A DNA stretch of 64,000 nt, taken from Bacteroidales bacterium. Its GTDB lineage: Bacteria; Bacteroidota; Bacteroidia; Bacteroidales; UBA932. The translations under genes were made by a program, and so were the position numbers. Where the stretch lies: NCBI GenBank assembly GCA_017437755.1, contig JAFRXI010000008.1, forward strand, positions 99,913 through 163,912, given 5' to 3'. The notes under the pieces are model-generated. The model was not told the DNA's origin and searched no databases. It saw only the letters and a list, made by a program, of their open reading frames with translations. This document shows, one piece after another, positions 24,846-35,536 of the stretch (the first letter of the stretch is position 1; each line of letters opens with the position of its first letter).

Positions 24846-26411
24846 ATGGCCCTTCGTATGAAAAAGGAATTCTTTTATTCTCTTTGCATGCTGTTGGCTG
24901 CAGGCTCGTTGTCTGCCTGTCATACAGAAGATGTAACGTCCGGCCCCGCCCAATTAACCGTTCCCGCTTCCAGCGTTTCTGTGCCCGCAGACAATTCGCT
25001 CATCAGCGATCCCTTCGCAGAGGCTCTGCTTCCTGTGACCGATACGGTATGGGTGAGCGCCAACCGTTCGTGGACGGCCGCACTTGAGACCGCTGATGGC
25101 GGGGACTGGGTACACGCCAATGTCGCTGAACGCATAAACGTTACGGGTCAGGGGGAAAAATACCCGCTGATCATCAGCTTTGACCGTTACCGCGGTGCGC
25201 AACCCCGTACGGCTAAACTTTCACTCTATGGCGTGGACATTGAGGATCCAGTGGTGGTCAATTACACCCAGGAAGCATTCGTCCCCAGCCTTACCCTGTC
25301 CACCCCGGACGGCGAAAATGTGGTCACTGCCTCTAACGGAGAGTGCTACGCTCTGGTAAAAAGCAACACCACCTGGACGGTGCGGGTAGATGTGGGCGCT
25401 TCCACCGTGATTCCCGGCTTGTCGGTTACCGCCGGCCAGGACAGCGGCGCCATCCTGGTAACCTTCCCGGAGAATGCCGATGATGAACGTGCACGCATCG
25501 CCCGGCTGGTAGTTACGGCCCAAGGCTGCACGCCTCAGACCCTGGACCTGATACAGTCCCAGAGCGAGCGCTATTTCATGCTGGCCTCCGAGATCCCGGA
25601 GGTGATTCCTCCCTATGAGCCTGAGATTGAGATTCCTCTCCGCTCCAATGGGCCCTGGACTGCAGAGTTGACTGATTGCACATTTGAGGACGCAAAGATT
25701 GTTCCTTCAAGCGGGCAGACTGCCTTGAACGGTATAGTCCTGACTGCCAAACACGGCGACGACCCCGCAGTTATGGACAAACATGCGACCGTTACCATCC
25801 GCAGGGACGGTTTTGATCCCATTGAGGTCACCCTTCACCAGAGAGGATCCATTCACCTGAAGGTCTTGGCCTACAATCCTGAATACGAATGGACGGGAAC
25901 CGACCCTTACGGTTACGATAATCCTTACCGTCCGTACACTTTTCTTGGCGTTCCTTTTTCATATCCCACATCCTTCCCCAATTCCTTCAGTTCCGGGTCC
26001 AACAAAGGCGTGGAACTTGAATGCGAGACTCCCGGAGGTTCTGTGTTCACCCTTTATGGCCGTGATTGCGGCGCCTGGATCAGCACTACCGAATTCGGTC
26101 TTTGCGTGGGCAAGATGAAAGGGGATTACGTAAAGTTCCCTGGAATTGATGGCTTCCGCCTGGCCGCCATGTATTATGAGGCTTCCTGTAAGGGAGGCAA
26201 TCCTTATACCGTACGTGACGAAGAAGGCGCAATTATCAAAGGCGGCGAATACACCGTTACCCGTCAGGTGGTTCCCCTCACAGAAGAACACCACGACGTA
26301 CACGTGCATCTGTTCCCTGACACTCTGCCGGGAGAGCGTTACAGCCTCACCCTGGAGGAGGACTACCATTTCATCAGTATAAAAGATTTGTGTCTTGTCT
26401 ATGAAAACTAA
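24846..26411 (+). CDS. BACON-domain surface lipoprotein
   Basis: A 521-residue lipoprotein (lipobox LSAC, Cys 25). Three or so immunoglobulin-like BACON repeats follow, recognisable by the pattern of a WTA or WTV strand, a middle loop and a closing TLxQ strand: SWTAALETADGGDWV, TTWTVRVDVGAST and PWTAELTDCTFED, each with a following Gln-ending strand. The C-terminal 170 residues (from about 350) form a separate domain rich in Tyr, Phe and Pro. It is the first gene of the large operon. Likely a surface glycan-binding protein. The ATG at 24858 is an alternative start; the A-rich leader favours 24846. Confidence 0.68.
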   Translation: MALRMKKEFFYSLCMLLAAGSLSACHTEDVTSGPAQLTVPASSVSVPADNSLISDPFAEALLPVTDTVWVSANRSWTAALETADGGDWVHANVAERINVTGQGEKYPLIISFDRYRGAQPRTAKLSLYGVDIEDPVVVNYTQEAFVPSLTLSTPDGENVVTASNGECYALVKSNTTWTVRVDVGASTVIPGLSVTAGQDSGAILVTFPENADDERARIARLVVTAQGCTPQTLDLIQSQSERYFMLASEIPEVIPPYEPEIEIPLRSNGPWTAELTDCTFEDAKIVPSSGQTALNGIVLTAKHGDDPAVMDKHATVTIRRDGFDPIEVTLHQRGSIHLKVLAYNPEYEWTGTDPYGYDNPYRPYTFLGVPFSYPTSFPNSFSSGSNKGVELECETPGGSVFTLYGRDCGAWISTTEFGLCVGKMKGDYVKFPGIDGFRLAAMYYEASCKGGNPYTVRDEEGAIIKGGEYTVTRQVVPLTEEHHDVHVHLFPDTLPGERYSLTLEEDYHFISIKDLCLVYEN

Positions 26412-28866
26412 CGTATTCATCACGGGCCTGGCGGCCCTGTTGTTCGGCGTCGCTGCCAGCGCGCAGAATATTGTCCAGGATACGCTGGAAGTAAGCAAGG
26501 CTATGGCGCAGACGCCCGCTGCCCTGGTGGCCGGGCAGGTGTCAGGCGTCCGGGTCTCGGCCCAGGACGGCGGCCCCAACGGAGCCATCAATACCAATAT
26601 CCGAGGCATCAACACCCTTCGCGGTCATTCCGAGCCGCTTTGGATCGTGAACGGAGTCATGCTCTCCAATGCCCTTTCCCAGAACCTTAACGCTTTCTGG
26701 CAGAAGGGTGGTTACACTACCAAGGGAGATGCCATTCCAGATTACTCTGAATTGAGCTACAGCGCCGTCCTCAATGGTACTGCCTTCCTGAATCCCTATG
26801 ATGTGGAGAAGATCGAGGTGCTCAAGGACATGGCTGCAACCGCCATCTACGGAGCCCAGGGTGCAAACGGAGTCATAATCGTGGAAACCCGCCTGCCCAA
26901 GGTGGAGAGCGAACTCAACTGGCATTCCAATGTATCCCTGGATATGTCCAACCGCACCGGCGAGGCTTTCCGTACCGGGTTCACTCACAACCACACGCTC
27001 TCTTACAGCGGTAATGCCAACAATACATATTATCACTTGTCGGGTTACATGCGTCATAATAACGGTGTGGTCCGTCGCACTGGCAATCTTTTCGGTGGCA
27101 TGAATGCCAGCCTGGAGACCCGTGCCAACCCTTATCTGTGGTTCGGCCTGAACACCACCCTGTCAGCCGGAGCACAGCATAATGCTGCCGGAAGCGCATA
27201 TCTGGGCAAGCCATCCACGATGATCCTGGCCCGTTATCCGGCTCGCTTTGCAGGCAACACCATGAAAGGTTGGGAAGAGGATTACGACGACGACGTGGAA
27301 GATTACCGGGCTCTCACTTCGGTGTGGCTTCAGGTGAATCCGCTGCCCTCACTCTATTTACGTGCTGCCGTTGGCGCCGACTTCCAGAGCAATACCCGTC
27401 GCATCTGGTACGGTAACGGTACTTCTTTCGGTCTGGCCAACAAGGGTGCGGCATCGGCCCTTTCCTCCACGCTGTTCAATTACAACGGCAAGGTGGAACT
27501 GGGTTACTCCTTATATTTAAAACCTTATCATCACCTTCAGTTCAAAGTCGGCGGAGAGGCGGTTGGCAGCAACAATCGGTTCGGCGTCATGAACGGCACC
27601 ACTTTCGACCTGCCGTATCTGCGGGCCCGTGGCCTGGCTTCCATCGGCAGCCGCCCTGTTCCCTACAGATTCACCCGCGACTACATCATCTGGGGTGCCT
27701 TTGGACAGATTTCGTACGACTATAACCAGTACGCCGGCTTCCAGGCTACCTGGCGTTCGGATTTCTCTACCAAATATACTCCCAAGAAGCCCATCAATTC
27801 ACCGGGGGCAGAGGCGTGGGTTGACCTGCACCGCATCTTCCTGAAGGATTCCGGCGTCATCACCGCCCTACGGCTGGAAGGCGGCTATGGCATGGCGGCC
27901 AGGGAGGAATACATACCTTACGAACTGCTGGGGAACTACCTCAGGACCTATCCGGAAGTGGAAGTGGGATCCGAGGTTTACTATGACGGCTTGAACCGCC
28001 TTATGAGCAGGGAGTGGAACGTAGGCATTATCCTGGGTATCGCAGACAGGGCCAGCCTGTCTGTCAAGTACTATGACAAGAATACCACGGACAACATGGA
28101 TATCTGGCACTTCGGCAAGATGAACGGCGTCTATTTCGACTGGGCACGTTCCGGCAGGAAGGTCTTCTCCACTGAAGGAATGCTTCGCAACAACGGTATA
28201 GAGGTGGACCTGGAGGCAACCCTTCTGAAGAAGTCCGACTGGAAATGGACGGCCTATGTCAACGGAGCCTGGAATGCAGGCCGCGTCACCAAGGTGGGCT
28301 ATGAGGATATGGCCGGCCGGAACATCGGCAAGAACATCTGGGTGAACGTAATGGCCGAGAATCAGCCCATGGGCGCCCTCTTTGGTTACCTGGATAATCC
28401 TGAAGGCGGTTTCATGGACCTGAATAATGACGGTGAGATTAGCGATGCAGACAAGAAGATTCTGGGCTACACCGTTCCCGTCTTCAACGGTGCGCTTGGT
28501 ACAGCCCTTAGTTTCAAGGGATTCACCCTGGATGTGCAGCTGACCGGAGCCGCCGGTCATCAGGTTGCCAATCTGAATAAGGTGATAGCTGAAGGCCGTA
28601 CCAAACTTTCTTCCCGTTACGTGGAAAAGGCTGATTACCTTCGTCTTTCCCGCGTGTCATTTGTGTATGACATCCCTGTCCGTTGGAGGAGGCTGCACGA
28701 TGTCAAAGTTTTTGTCAGCGGGCTCAACCTTCTCACCTTTACAGGCTACAGCGGGTGGAATCCGGACGTGAATTGCTTTGGCGGTTCCATCATGTCCTAC
28801 GGCGTAGACTATGGTTCCTATCCCACAGTCCGGAGCTTGATATTGGGAGTGAGTGCCAAATTTTAA
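26401..28866 (+). CDS. Short SusC-like outer membrane protein without the N-terminal domain
   Basis: An 821-residue outer membrane beta-barrel protein of the SusC family with a signal peptide ending in ASAQ. The plug begins right after it (LVAGQVSGVRVSAQDGG, then IRGINTLRGHSEPLWIVNGV, later VEKIEVLKDMAATAIYGAQGANGVI). The usual carboxypeptidase-regulatory-like domain and a clear TonB box are absent, so it is about 200 residues shorter than normal. The barrel runs to a C-terminal Phe. It overlaps the BACON gene by 11 bases and is followed by a full SusC. How it would be energised, if at all, is unclear. Confidence 0.8.
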   Translation: MKTNVFITGLAALLFGVAASAQNIVQDTLEVSKAMAQTPAALVAGQVSGVRVSAQDGGPNGAINTNIRGINTLRGHSEPLWIVNGVMLSNALSQNLNAFWQKGGYTTKGDAIPDYSELSYSAVLNGTAFLNPYDVEKIEVLKDMAATAIYGAQGANGVIIVETRLPKVESELNWHSNVSLDMSNRTGEAFRTGFTHNHTLSYSGNANNTYYHLSGYMRHNNGVVRRTGNLFGGMNASLETRANPYLWFGLNTTLSAGAQHNAAGSAYLGKPSTMILARYPARFAGNTMKGWEEDYDDDVEDYRALTSVWLQVNPLPSLYLRAAVGADFQSNTRRIWYGNGTSFGLANKGAASALSSTLFNYNGKVELGYSLYLKPYHHLQFKVGGEAVGSNNRFGVMNGTTFDLPYLRARGLASIGSRPVPYRFTRDYIIWGAFGQISYDYNQYAGFQATWRSDFSTKYTPKKPINSPGAEAWVDLHRIFLKDSGVITALRLEGGYGMAAREEYIPYELLGNYLRTYPEVEVGSEVYYDGLNRLMSREWNVGIILGIADRASLSVKYYDKNTTDNMDIWHFGKMNGVYFDWARSGRKVFSTEGMLRNNGIEVDLEATLLKKSDWKWTAYVNGAWNAGRVTKVGYEDMAGRNIGKNIWVNVMAENQPMGALFGYLDNPEGGFMDLNNDGEISDADKKILGYTVPVFNGALGTALSFKGFTLDVQLTGAAGHQVANLNKVIAEGRTKLSSRYVEKADYLRLSRVSFVYDIPVRWRRLHDVKVFVSGLNLLTFTGYSGWNPDVNCFGGSIMSYGVDYGSYPTVRSLILGVSAKF

Positions 28867-28878
28867 GAGAAGAAGACT

Positions 28879-31800
28879 ATGAAGAGATTTATATTCATTG
28901 CCCTTTTGTTCGCCCAGGTGCTCGCATTCGCCCAGGGTACACGCAGTGTGAAAGGCACTGTAAAGGACTCCAACGGTGACCCTGTCATAGGGGCCGCCGT
29001 AATCCTGGAAGGCAGTCCTTCCACGGGAGCCGTCACGGACATGAACGGCAACTGGTCATTGAACTTTACCCCTGCCGGGAGCAGGCGGGCCCGCCTGATG
29101 GTAACCTGTCTGGGATATGCGGACCAAACCGTCGAAATCGGCAATCAGGCGGTTATCAGCATTGTTTTGGAAGAGGATTCTGAAGTCCTGGGAGACGCCG
29201 TGGTCGTGGGTTACGGCTCCATGCGTCGCTCGGACCTTACAGGTTCGGTGACGTCTGTGCGTATCGATGAGACGGAAGCAGGCCACAGTGCCAGCCTGAG
29301 TTCCCTGCTTCAGGGCAGGGCCGCCGGCGTACAGGTAACCAACAACAGCGCATCCCCTGATGCCGGCGTAACCATCCAGATCCGTGGTGCCAGTTCCTTC
29401 AACAGCGGCTCCGAGCCGTTGTATGTGGTGGACGGTATCATCATCAATGCCAACGGCGATTCCAACCTTGGAACCAAACTGGGCGACACCGACGGCGGTA
29501 CCAATGAAGCCACCAACGGCCTCATGGGTATCAACCCGATGGATATCGCATCGGTGGAAATCCTCAAGGATGCATCGGCTACTGCCATCTACGGCAGCCA
29601 GGGCGCCAACGGCGTCATTCTCATTACCACCAAGACGGCAAGCCGTGAAAAACCCACCGTTACCGCATCTTTCGGCCTGGATATCAATACGCCCTACAAG
29701 AAGCAGCCCATGCTGGACTTCTACGAATACGGCGAGTATTTGCGCGCCATAGTGGACAGCCCGCTGGTGGCACAGTACAACTCCGGCATGGTAAACACGG
29801 CCAAGAGCCGCCTGAACGCCATGCGCGGAGACTATTTCTGGAACCGTTACCAGCCCATCGACTGGCAGGACTACCTGATGCGTACTGCATGGAACCGTCG
29901 CTACTATGTTTCGGTGGCCGGTAAGCCAAAGAACAGCAACTACCTGTTCTCCGTGGGTTACAACAATACGCAGGGTATTATCAAGACCACCGGGTTCAAG
30001 AATCTCACGGTGCGTCTGAACATGGAACACAACCTGAACAAAAAGCTCCTCATAGGCATGCGCTCAGGTGTTTCCTACCTGTCCTCCCACCTCACGCAGG
30101 GTGCATCCATCGGTACGCTTACCGCCGCCACGTCACTCATGCGCAGTATGATTACCACGGCTCCGTTTGCCAAGATTCTGGAATATGACGATGAAGGAGA
30201 CGTGATTGATTGGGGCGACGATGAGAATCAGCAGTACGGCCCGAACCGCTGGATGGACGGATTCGTGAACAACAGGGTTGAATACCGTATCAATCCCAGC
30301 ATCTATGCCCAGTACAGGATTCTGCCCTGGCTCTCCTTCAGGACTACGCTGGGTGGTGACTACCGCGTAACGGAGCAGAGCCGTTTCAAGAGCCGCCTTC
30401 TGACGTCGGCCTCCACGGGCTCCACTGCTGCCGTGGGCCATACTGACCGTCTGGCATGGAACTGGGATAATATGCTGAACGTCTACAAACGTCTGAACAA
30501 GAAGCACTTGATTCAGGGAACCCTGGGTATGTCCATGTCCCGGAACCAGACCATTGTCCAGACCACGGAAGGCAAGAACATAGACCAGTGGAAAGCCAAG
30601 GAACTCTCGCTCAACTCTGCGGCCTATGCCTATTATACCTATACCGAGGCATCCTCATCGCTGATGTCCTTCTTCGCCCGTGCCATCTACAGCTACGCGG
30701 ACCGTTATGTGCTTACCACGACAATCCGCGCCGACGGTTCCAGCCGGTTCGCCGGAAAGAACAAGTGGGGATACTTCCCGTCTGCTGCCTTTGCCTGGCG
30801 TATCAACCAGGAACCGTGGTTCCGCGTTCCGGCCGTATCCATGGCAAAGCTCCGTCTGGGCTGGGGCCAGGTAGGTAATCAGAATATAGCGTCGTACGCT
30901 ACAATATATAATTACGGCACGAGTTACTATTCGGACCATGGCAACGACTCCCAGACCGTCCTTATCACCACAACAAGCAATCTGCCCAACCGTGACCTCA
31001 AGTGGGAAACGACTGAACAGACCAACGTGGGCTTGGATCTGGGACTGTTCCAGGGTCGCTTCACCCTAAGTGCCGATGCCTATTACAAGTTGACCAAGGA
31101 TCTGCTGCAAACCAAGAGACTGGCTCCTTCGGCCGGAATGGATAACCCTTGGGTGAATATGGGCTCCATTGAGAACAAGGGTCTGGAATTCACGCTGGAC
31201 GCCGTTCCCGTAAAGGTTGGCGACTTCGAGTGGAGTTTGGGAGGCAACATCTCCTTTAACCGCAACAAGATATTGTCCATCAACCCCGACGGCCTGGAGA
31301 ATGATTACATCTACCTGACCGCTGATCCGGCCAGCCAGCAGTACGTATCCCGCTTCCCTGGCGACCAGATAGGCTGGGGTAATGTCATGCGCACCTACCT
31401 GAACATCTTTGTGGAAGGTCAGCCAATGTCGCTGTTCTACGGTCTTCCGACCAACGGACTGGTTCAGGAAGGGGAGCAGGGATGTCCTTATTCCGCATCT
31501 GATTCCGGCTATCACGGCCCAGGCTCCATCAACTACATTGACGTTGACGGCGACGGCTACATAACTGACATGGACCGCACTGTCATCGGCGACCCGAATC
31601 CCAAATTTACCTATGGCTTCAATACCAGCCTGCGTTGGAAGAGCCTCACCCTTACTGCCAACTTCGTGGGCTGTTACGGCAACGACCTGTACAACGTGAA
31701 CAAGATGATGGACAGCAACACCTCATACGTGATGACCAACGTCACCAAGGATACGTTCTATAAGCAATGGACACCCGAAACGCCGGATAACTGGTATCCT

Positions 31801-32100
31801 ACCATCGGCGCCCTAAATGCTGACGACGTAAAGTGGGCAGTGGACCGCTATGTGGAAGACGGCTCCTACCTGCGCCTGTCCAACCTGTCCCTGTCCTGGG
31901 ATTTGCCCATCAAGAAGAAGGACTTCTTCATCAGGGGTGTAAACCTCACCGCCACCGGCGGCAATCTCTGGGTATGGACCAAGTATTCCAGCTGGGATCC
32001 CGACGTGAACAGCTATGGCGGTATCAAGCGTAAAGGAGCCGATATGGGTTCATACCCCGGTGCCCGCAGTTTCATGCTGGATGTTAAATTCACATTCTAA
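28879..32100 (+). CDS. SusC-type TonB-dependent glycan importer
   Basis: A 1073-residue outer membrane transporter. A signal peptide (about 1-20) precedes a carboxypeptidase-regulatory-like domain (about 22-100, VKGTVKDSNGDPVIGAAVIL), a TonB box (DAVVVGYG), a plug with IRGASSFNSGSEPLYVVDGI and VEILKDASATAIYGSQGANGVILI, and a large beta-barrel ending in Phe (LDVKFTF). Such proteins import oligosaccharides with energy from TonB and pair with a SusD lid. The SusD gene follows after 15 bases, so this copy is the functional pair partner. Confidence 0.95.
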   Translation: MKRFIFIALLFAQVLAFAQGTRSVKGTVKDSNGDPVIGAAVILEGSPSTGAVTDMNGNWSLNFTPAGSRRARLMVTCLGYADQTVEIGNQAVISIVLEEDSEVLGDAVVVGYGSMRRSDLTGSVTSVRIDETEAGHSASLSSLLQGRAAGVQVTNNSASPDAGVTIQIRGASSFNSGSEPLYVVDGIIINANGDSNLGTKLGDTDGGTNEATNGLMGINPMDIASVEILKDASATAIYGSQGANGVILITTKTASREKPTVTASFGLDINTPYKKQPMLDFYEYGEYLRAIVDSPLVAQYNSGMVNTAKSRLNAMRGDYFWNRYQPIDWQDYLMRTAWNRRYYVSVAGKPKNSNYLFSVGYNNTQGIIKTTGFKNLTVRLNMEHNLNKKLLIGMRSGVSYLSSHLTQGASIGTLTAATSLMRSMITTAPFAKILEYDDEGDVIDWGDDENQQYGPNRWMDGFVNNRVEYRINPSIYAQYRILPWLSFRTTLGGDYRVTEQSRFKSRLLTSASTGSTAAVGHTDRLAWNWDNMLNVYKRLNKKHLIQGTLGMSMSRNQTIVQTTEGKNIDQWKAKELSLNSAAYAYYTYTEASSSLMSFFARAIYSYADRYVLTTTIRADGSSRFAGKNKWGYFPSAAFAWRINQEPWFRVPAVSMAKLRLGWGQVGNQNIASYATIYNYGTSYYSDHGNDSQTVLITTTSNLPNRDLKWETTEQTNVGLDLGLFQGRFTLSADAYYKLTKDLLQTKRLAPSAGMDNPWVNMGSIENKGLEFTLDAVPVKVGDFEWSLGGNISFNRNKILSINPDGLENDYIYLTADPASQQYVSRFPGDQIGWGNVMRTYLNIFVEGQPMSLFYGLPTNGLVQEGEQGCPYSASDSGYHGPGSINYIDVDGDGYITDMDRTVIGDPNPKFTYGFNTSLRWKSLTLTANFVGCYGNDLYNVNKMMDSNTSYVMTNVTKDTFYKQWTPETPDNWYPTIGALNADDVKWAVDRYVEDGSYLRLSNLSLSWDLPIKKKDFFIRGVNLTATGGNLWVWTKYSSWDPDVNSYGGIKRKGADMGSYPGARSFMLDVKFTF

Positions 32101-32115
32101 GAGGAGGAGCGCATC

Positions 32116-33972
32116 ATGAAAAAGATATTTGCTATTATTTCAGTTTCCGTCCTGGCCTGTGGGTGTCACTTCCTGGACGAGAATATGAATACCCACTACT
32201 CCGGCGAAGATATCTTTGGTTCGGAGGCGGCGCTTGAGGCCTATGTGACCGGTTGTTACCAGGCCTATGCCACCAGCGGCTTCTACGGCGGCAATAACAA
32301 CGAATGGTTTTCTCCAGGAAGTACACTTACTCACTGGGGCCTTACGGGGAGCCAGCTCTCCGACGGACAGAAACGTTATATCAGCAGCCTGAATCTTACC
32401 CAATACAGCCGTCATCCCAACAACATCGACGTATTCAAGTTTAAGTATGCTGCCATCTACAAGTGCAACAAACTGATCGCCGAACTGCCGGCCAGCCCGG
32501 TGGACCAGAAGTACAAGAACGAGATCGAGGCCGAAGGCCGTTTCATCCGGGCGATGAACTATTTCGACATCGTCCGGCGATGGGGTAACGCGCCGCTGCA
32601 CCTGGATCCTCCCACCACCATCGGCGGTACCAGCCTGCCCCGGGAGAACTTCTGGGTCATCTACAAACAGATTCTGGAGGACCTTACCTATGCCGAAAAC
32701 AACGGCCGTGACTATGACAGGCAGCGTGGTATCGCCGGCCTGGGAAGCGGTCGAGTCTGCAAGAATGCCGCCACGGCGCAGAAAGCCCTGGTTTACCTGA
32801 CCATCGGCACGCTGCTGGCCCACGACGGTCCGAACGACAACTTCTGGGTTTGCTCCAACGATGAAGTCTACGCAGGTTTTGCTGAGGCCGGAATCACATC
32901 GGCCAAGGACGCCTTTGAGAAAGCACTCTCCTGCGCCAAGCAGGTGATGCCGGAAACCGCTCCTGATTCACCCTACAGGCTGGCTTCTACGTATGCCCAG
33001 CTCTTCCGGTGGACAGATCCCGAGGACTGGCAGTTGCGCGAACGAATCTTCGTAATCACTTCCACCAATGAAAACGGTTATTCCCAGCTTGCAACCTGGA
33101 GCCTTCCGAGCGCTTACAACAATACTACCTCCAATGTGAACAACAGTCGCATCCGTCCTTCCCGCTGGCTTTTCCAGAAATGGTGCGATGCGTACGGCGG
33201 TGAACGTGGATCCGGTACTACGGCCAACATCTACATCAAGTGTGGCGACCCGCGTATGGATGCTGCGCTCATCTATAACAACTTCATCGGTGCCAACGGG
33301 GCCACCAGGACCTGTTATCCCGCTTCAGACTGCATTACAGTTTACGACCGCACCAAGTCCATGCCGTACTTCAAGAAGTACTACGATCCTGCCTTTGACG
33401 GTTCGGTGGCAGGTTATGCAGACTTCTACGAGATGCGTCTGGGAGAAGTCTACCTCATCGCCGCAGAGGCGGCTGCCAACCTGTGCTCAACGCCAGGCGA
33501 CTCCTACGGGCAGGAAGCCATCGGTTATGTGAACATCCTTTTGGCACGCGCCCGTCACGCGGCCGACGGCACTCCCACGGTGGAACCCCAGGACTGGGAA
33601 GTAGCAGCTATTCCGGACAAGGATGCCCTCATCGAGAAAATATTCTGGGAGCGTGCCTTTGAAATGGTAGGCGAGCAGCACGACTGGTTCGACACCCACC
33701 GCATGGGAGCCACCTGGCTGGCCCGGTATGTGACCATCCCGGCAAACGCCTTCCTCGCCCTTCCGGAGCAGATTACCAAAAGTTCCAACGGAAACAACAG
33801 TTTCCGCAGCGGATATTATGGGGAACCCACTCACGGGGATGACAATATCTACCCGGTAGATCCCGCCGAGGTCCGCAAGGGCCTTATCTGCGCTTTCCCC
33901 AACGATGAGCTGGTTTACAATCCATCCCTCACGCTGGCCGACCAGAATCCTTCGGAAATTTTCTGGGAATAA
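32116..33972 (+). CDS. SusD/RagB-type glycan-binding lipoprotein
   Basis: A 618-residue lipoprotein (lipobox around LACGC, Cys 15 or 17). The N-terminal part reads SGEDIFGSEAALEAYVTGCYQAY, the usual start of mature SusD proteins. TPR-like helices follow with FIRAMNYFDIVRRWGNAPL, and near the C-terminus EKIFWERAFEMVGEQHDWFDTHR, both typical for RagB/SusD. It caps the SusC barrel and binds the incoming oligosaccharide at the cell surface. Length is somewhat above the usual 520-580. Confidence 0.94.
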   Translation: MKKIFAIISVSVLACGCHFLDENMNTHYSGEDIFGSEAALEAYVTGCYQAYATSGFYGGNNNEWFSPGSTLTHWGLTGSQLSDGQKRYISSLNLTQYSRHPNNIDVFKFKYAAIYKCNKLIAELPASPVDQKYKNEIEAEGRFIRAMNYFDIVRRWGNAPLHLDPPTTIGGTSLPRENFWVIYKQILEDLTYAENNGRDYDRQRGIAGLGSGRVCKNAATAQKALVYLTIGTLLAHDGPNDNFWVCSNDEVYAGFAEAGITSAKDAFEKALSCAKQVMPETAPDSPYRLASTYAQLFRWTDPEDWQLRERIFVITSTNENGYSQLATWSLPSAYNNTTSNVNNSRIRPSRWLFQKWCDAYGGERGSGTTANIYIKCGDPRMDAALIYNNFIGANGATRTCYPASDCITVYDRTKSMPYFKKYYDPAFDGSVAGYADFYEMRLGEVYLIAAEAAANLCSTPGDSYGQEAIGYVNILLARARHAADGTPTVEPQDWEVAAIPDKDALIEKIFWERAFEMVGEQHDWFDTHRMGATWLARYVTIPANAFLALPEQITKSSNGNNSFRSGYYGEPTHGDDNIYPVDPAEVRKGLICAFPNDELVYNPSLTLADQNPSEIFWE

Positions 33973-33990
33973 TTTGAAAACGAAAAGGAT

Positions 33991-35523
33991 ATGAAATACA
34001 GATACTTTTTTCTGATACTTGCCGCCGCGGCCATGGGTGCCTGCGGCACTCCAGAAGAACCTGCTGAGCCAGTGACCCCGCCGGTACAGATAACCGTGTC
34101 GGAAAAGACGCTCTCAATCCTTCCCGAAGAAGGCAGTACCGTAAGCGTGGACGTGACCACGGAAGGGGACTGGGTCCTCTCAGGCATGACCGACGGAGTG
34201 AAGGAGTGGCTCCGGGCCAGTACCACGGAGGGCCACGGTAACGCTACCGTCACCTTCACCTGCCTTGAGACCAATCCTTATGATGATTCCCGTATGGCAG
34301 TCCTCATCTTCAAGAACGACGAGATAGAAGTCCCTGTGGTAATCCATCAGGATGGTGATCCCACACGCACTGTGTCGCTTTCTGCCGATGCCCTGTCTTT
34401 CTCCGGGCCGGAGAACGAGGAAATCACCCTGGACGTGATTACCTCCAAGCCTTGGACGCTGGAAGGGTATACGGATGAGGTAAAGACTTGGATGACGGCC
34501 AGTCCACTGTCCGGTGAGGGGAACGCTACCGTTACCCTCAAGTCCCTGTCCCGCAACATGTCACTGAACGACCGCCTGGCCACCCTGGGCTTCCGCATCG
34601 ACCGCGTACACTGCGCGCAGTTGGCTGTTTCACAGAAAACCGGGGTTACACTTACGCCTAGCGTAAATGAGTTGGAGTTTGTATGGGATAAGGCGGAGAG
34701 CAAGACTGTGACCATCACCGCCAATTCGTCCCAGTATCCTTGGCATTTGGAAAGCGCACCCAGTTGGATTTCCGTTGACACGGAATCCTACACCGGACTG
34801 GAAAAGGAGGTCATTATCAGCACCAAGGGTGAGAACGAGACGGCGAGTGCCCGTTCGGGCGAGGTCGTTTTCGCCATCTCCGAGGATGTGAAGTGCATTA
34901 TTACCGTAACGCAGCAGTCCCCGGTCCTGAAGACCATCGTCCTCAGCTGGAAGGGCTCCGGCAGCTACAACAAGCTCATCAAGGGCGGCCCCGACTCGCC
35001 GCACGCAAATTTCCCTTGGCTGGAGAGTTCCACAACATTGAGCTCCTTCCCTCCTTTCCTGGACGGAAAGGGTGGTTCGGTTGTGGAAGACAACCTGGGT
35101 AACTATACCAAGACGGGCACCTGGCTGTTCAAAGATAAGAATACCGCCGAATTCTTCCCGCTGGAAATGGGCCCTGCAACCACAAAGACTGCCAGCAAGA
35201 CGGTTCGCATCTATTACCACAACCACGGCAACGACAACCTTCGCTGGAACAATACCTACATCAGGATTCCCGCCAAGGCCGGTTACAAGCTAACCCACGT
35301 CTATATCAACTCCTTCAACGGAGCTTCATCCAAGTGCCTCTCGCTATCCTCGGACAAGTATGCCCAGCAAATCGTCGAGGGCTATAGCAAGGTGAATTTC
35401 GGTAAGAACGACGTATTTGACGTGGAACTCACCACAACCGAGCCCAACACGGACTACTATCTTAGCTCCATTGCCGACCGTTGGATGGACAGCTTTGAAT
35501 TCACTTACACAGAGGTCCGATAA
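33991..35523 (+). CDS. Surface glycan-binding lipoprotein with BACON repeats
   Basis: A 510-residue lipoprotein (Cys 18 in MGAC). Three BACON-like repeats occupy about residues 30-310 (DWVLSGMTDGVKEWLRASTT, then KPWTLEGYTDEVKTWM, then PWHLESAPSWISV), each closed by a strand ending in Gln. The remaining 200 residues (SWKGSGSYNKLIKGG onward) form a different beta-rich domain that may be the carbohydrate-binding part. Position just after SusD is where SusE/F or SGBP proteins are encoded, so it probably holds polysaccharide at the surface. Confidence 0.72.
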   Translation: MKYRYFFLILAAAAMGACGTPEEPAEPVTPPVQITVSEKTLSILPEEGSTVSVDVTTEGDWVLSGMTDGVKEWLRASTTEGHGNATVTFTCLETNPYDDSRMAVLIFKNDEIEVPVVIHQDGDPTRTVSLSADALSFSGPENEEITLDVITSKPWTLEGYTDEVKTWMTASPLSGEGNATVTLKSLSRNMSLNDRLATLGFRIDRVHCAQLAVSQKTGVTLTPSVNELEFVWDKAESKTVTITANSSQYPWHLESAPSWISVDTESYTGLEKEVIISTKGENETASARSGEVVFAISEDVKCIITVTQQSPVLKTIVLSWKGSGSYNKLIKGGPDSPHANFPWLESSTTLSSFPPFLDGKGGSVVEDNLGNYTKTGTWLFKDKNTAEFFPLEMGPATTKTASKTVRIYYHNHGNDNLRWNNTYIRIPAKAGYKLTHVYINSFNGASSKCLSLSSDKYAQQIVEGYSKVNFGKNDVFDVELTTTEPNTDYYLSSIADRWMDSFEFTYTEVR

Positions 35524-35536
35524 AACGAAAAGAGTT

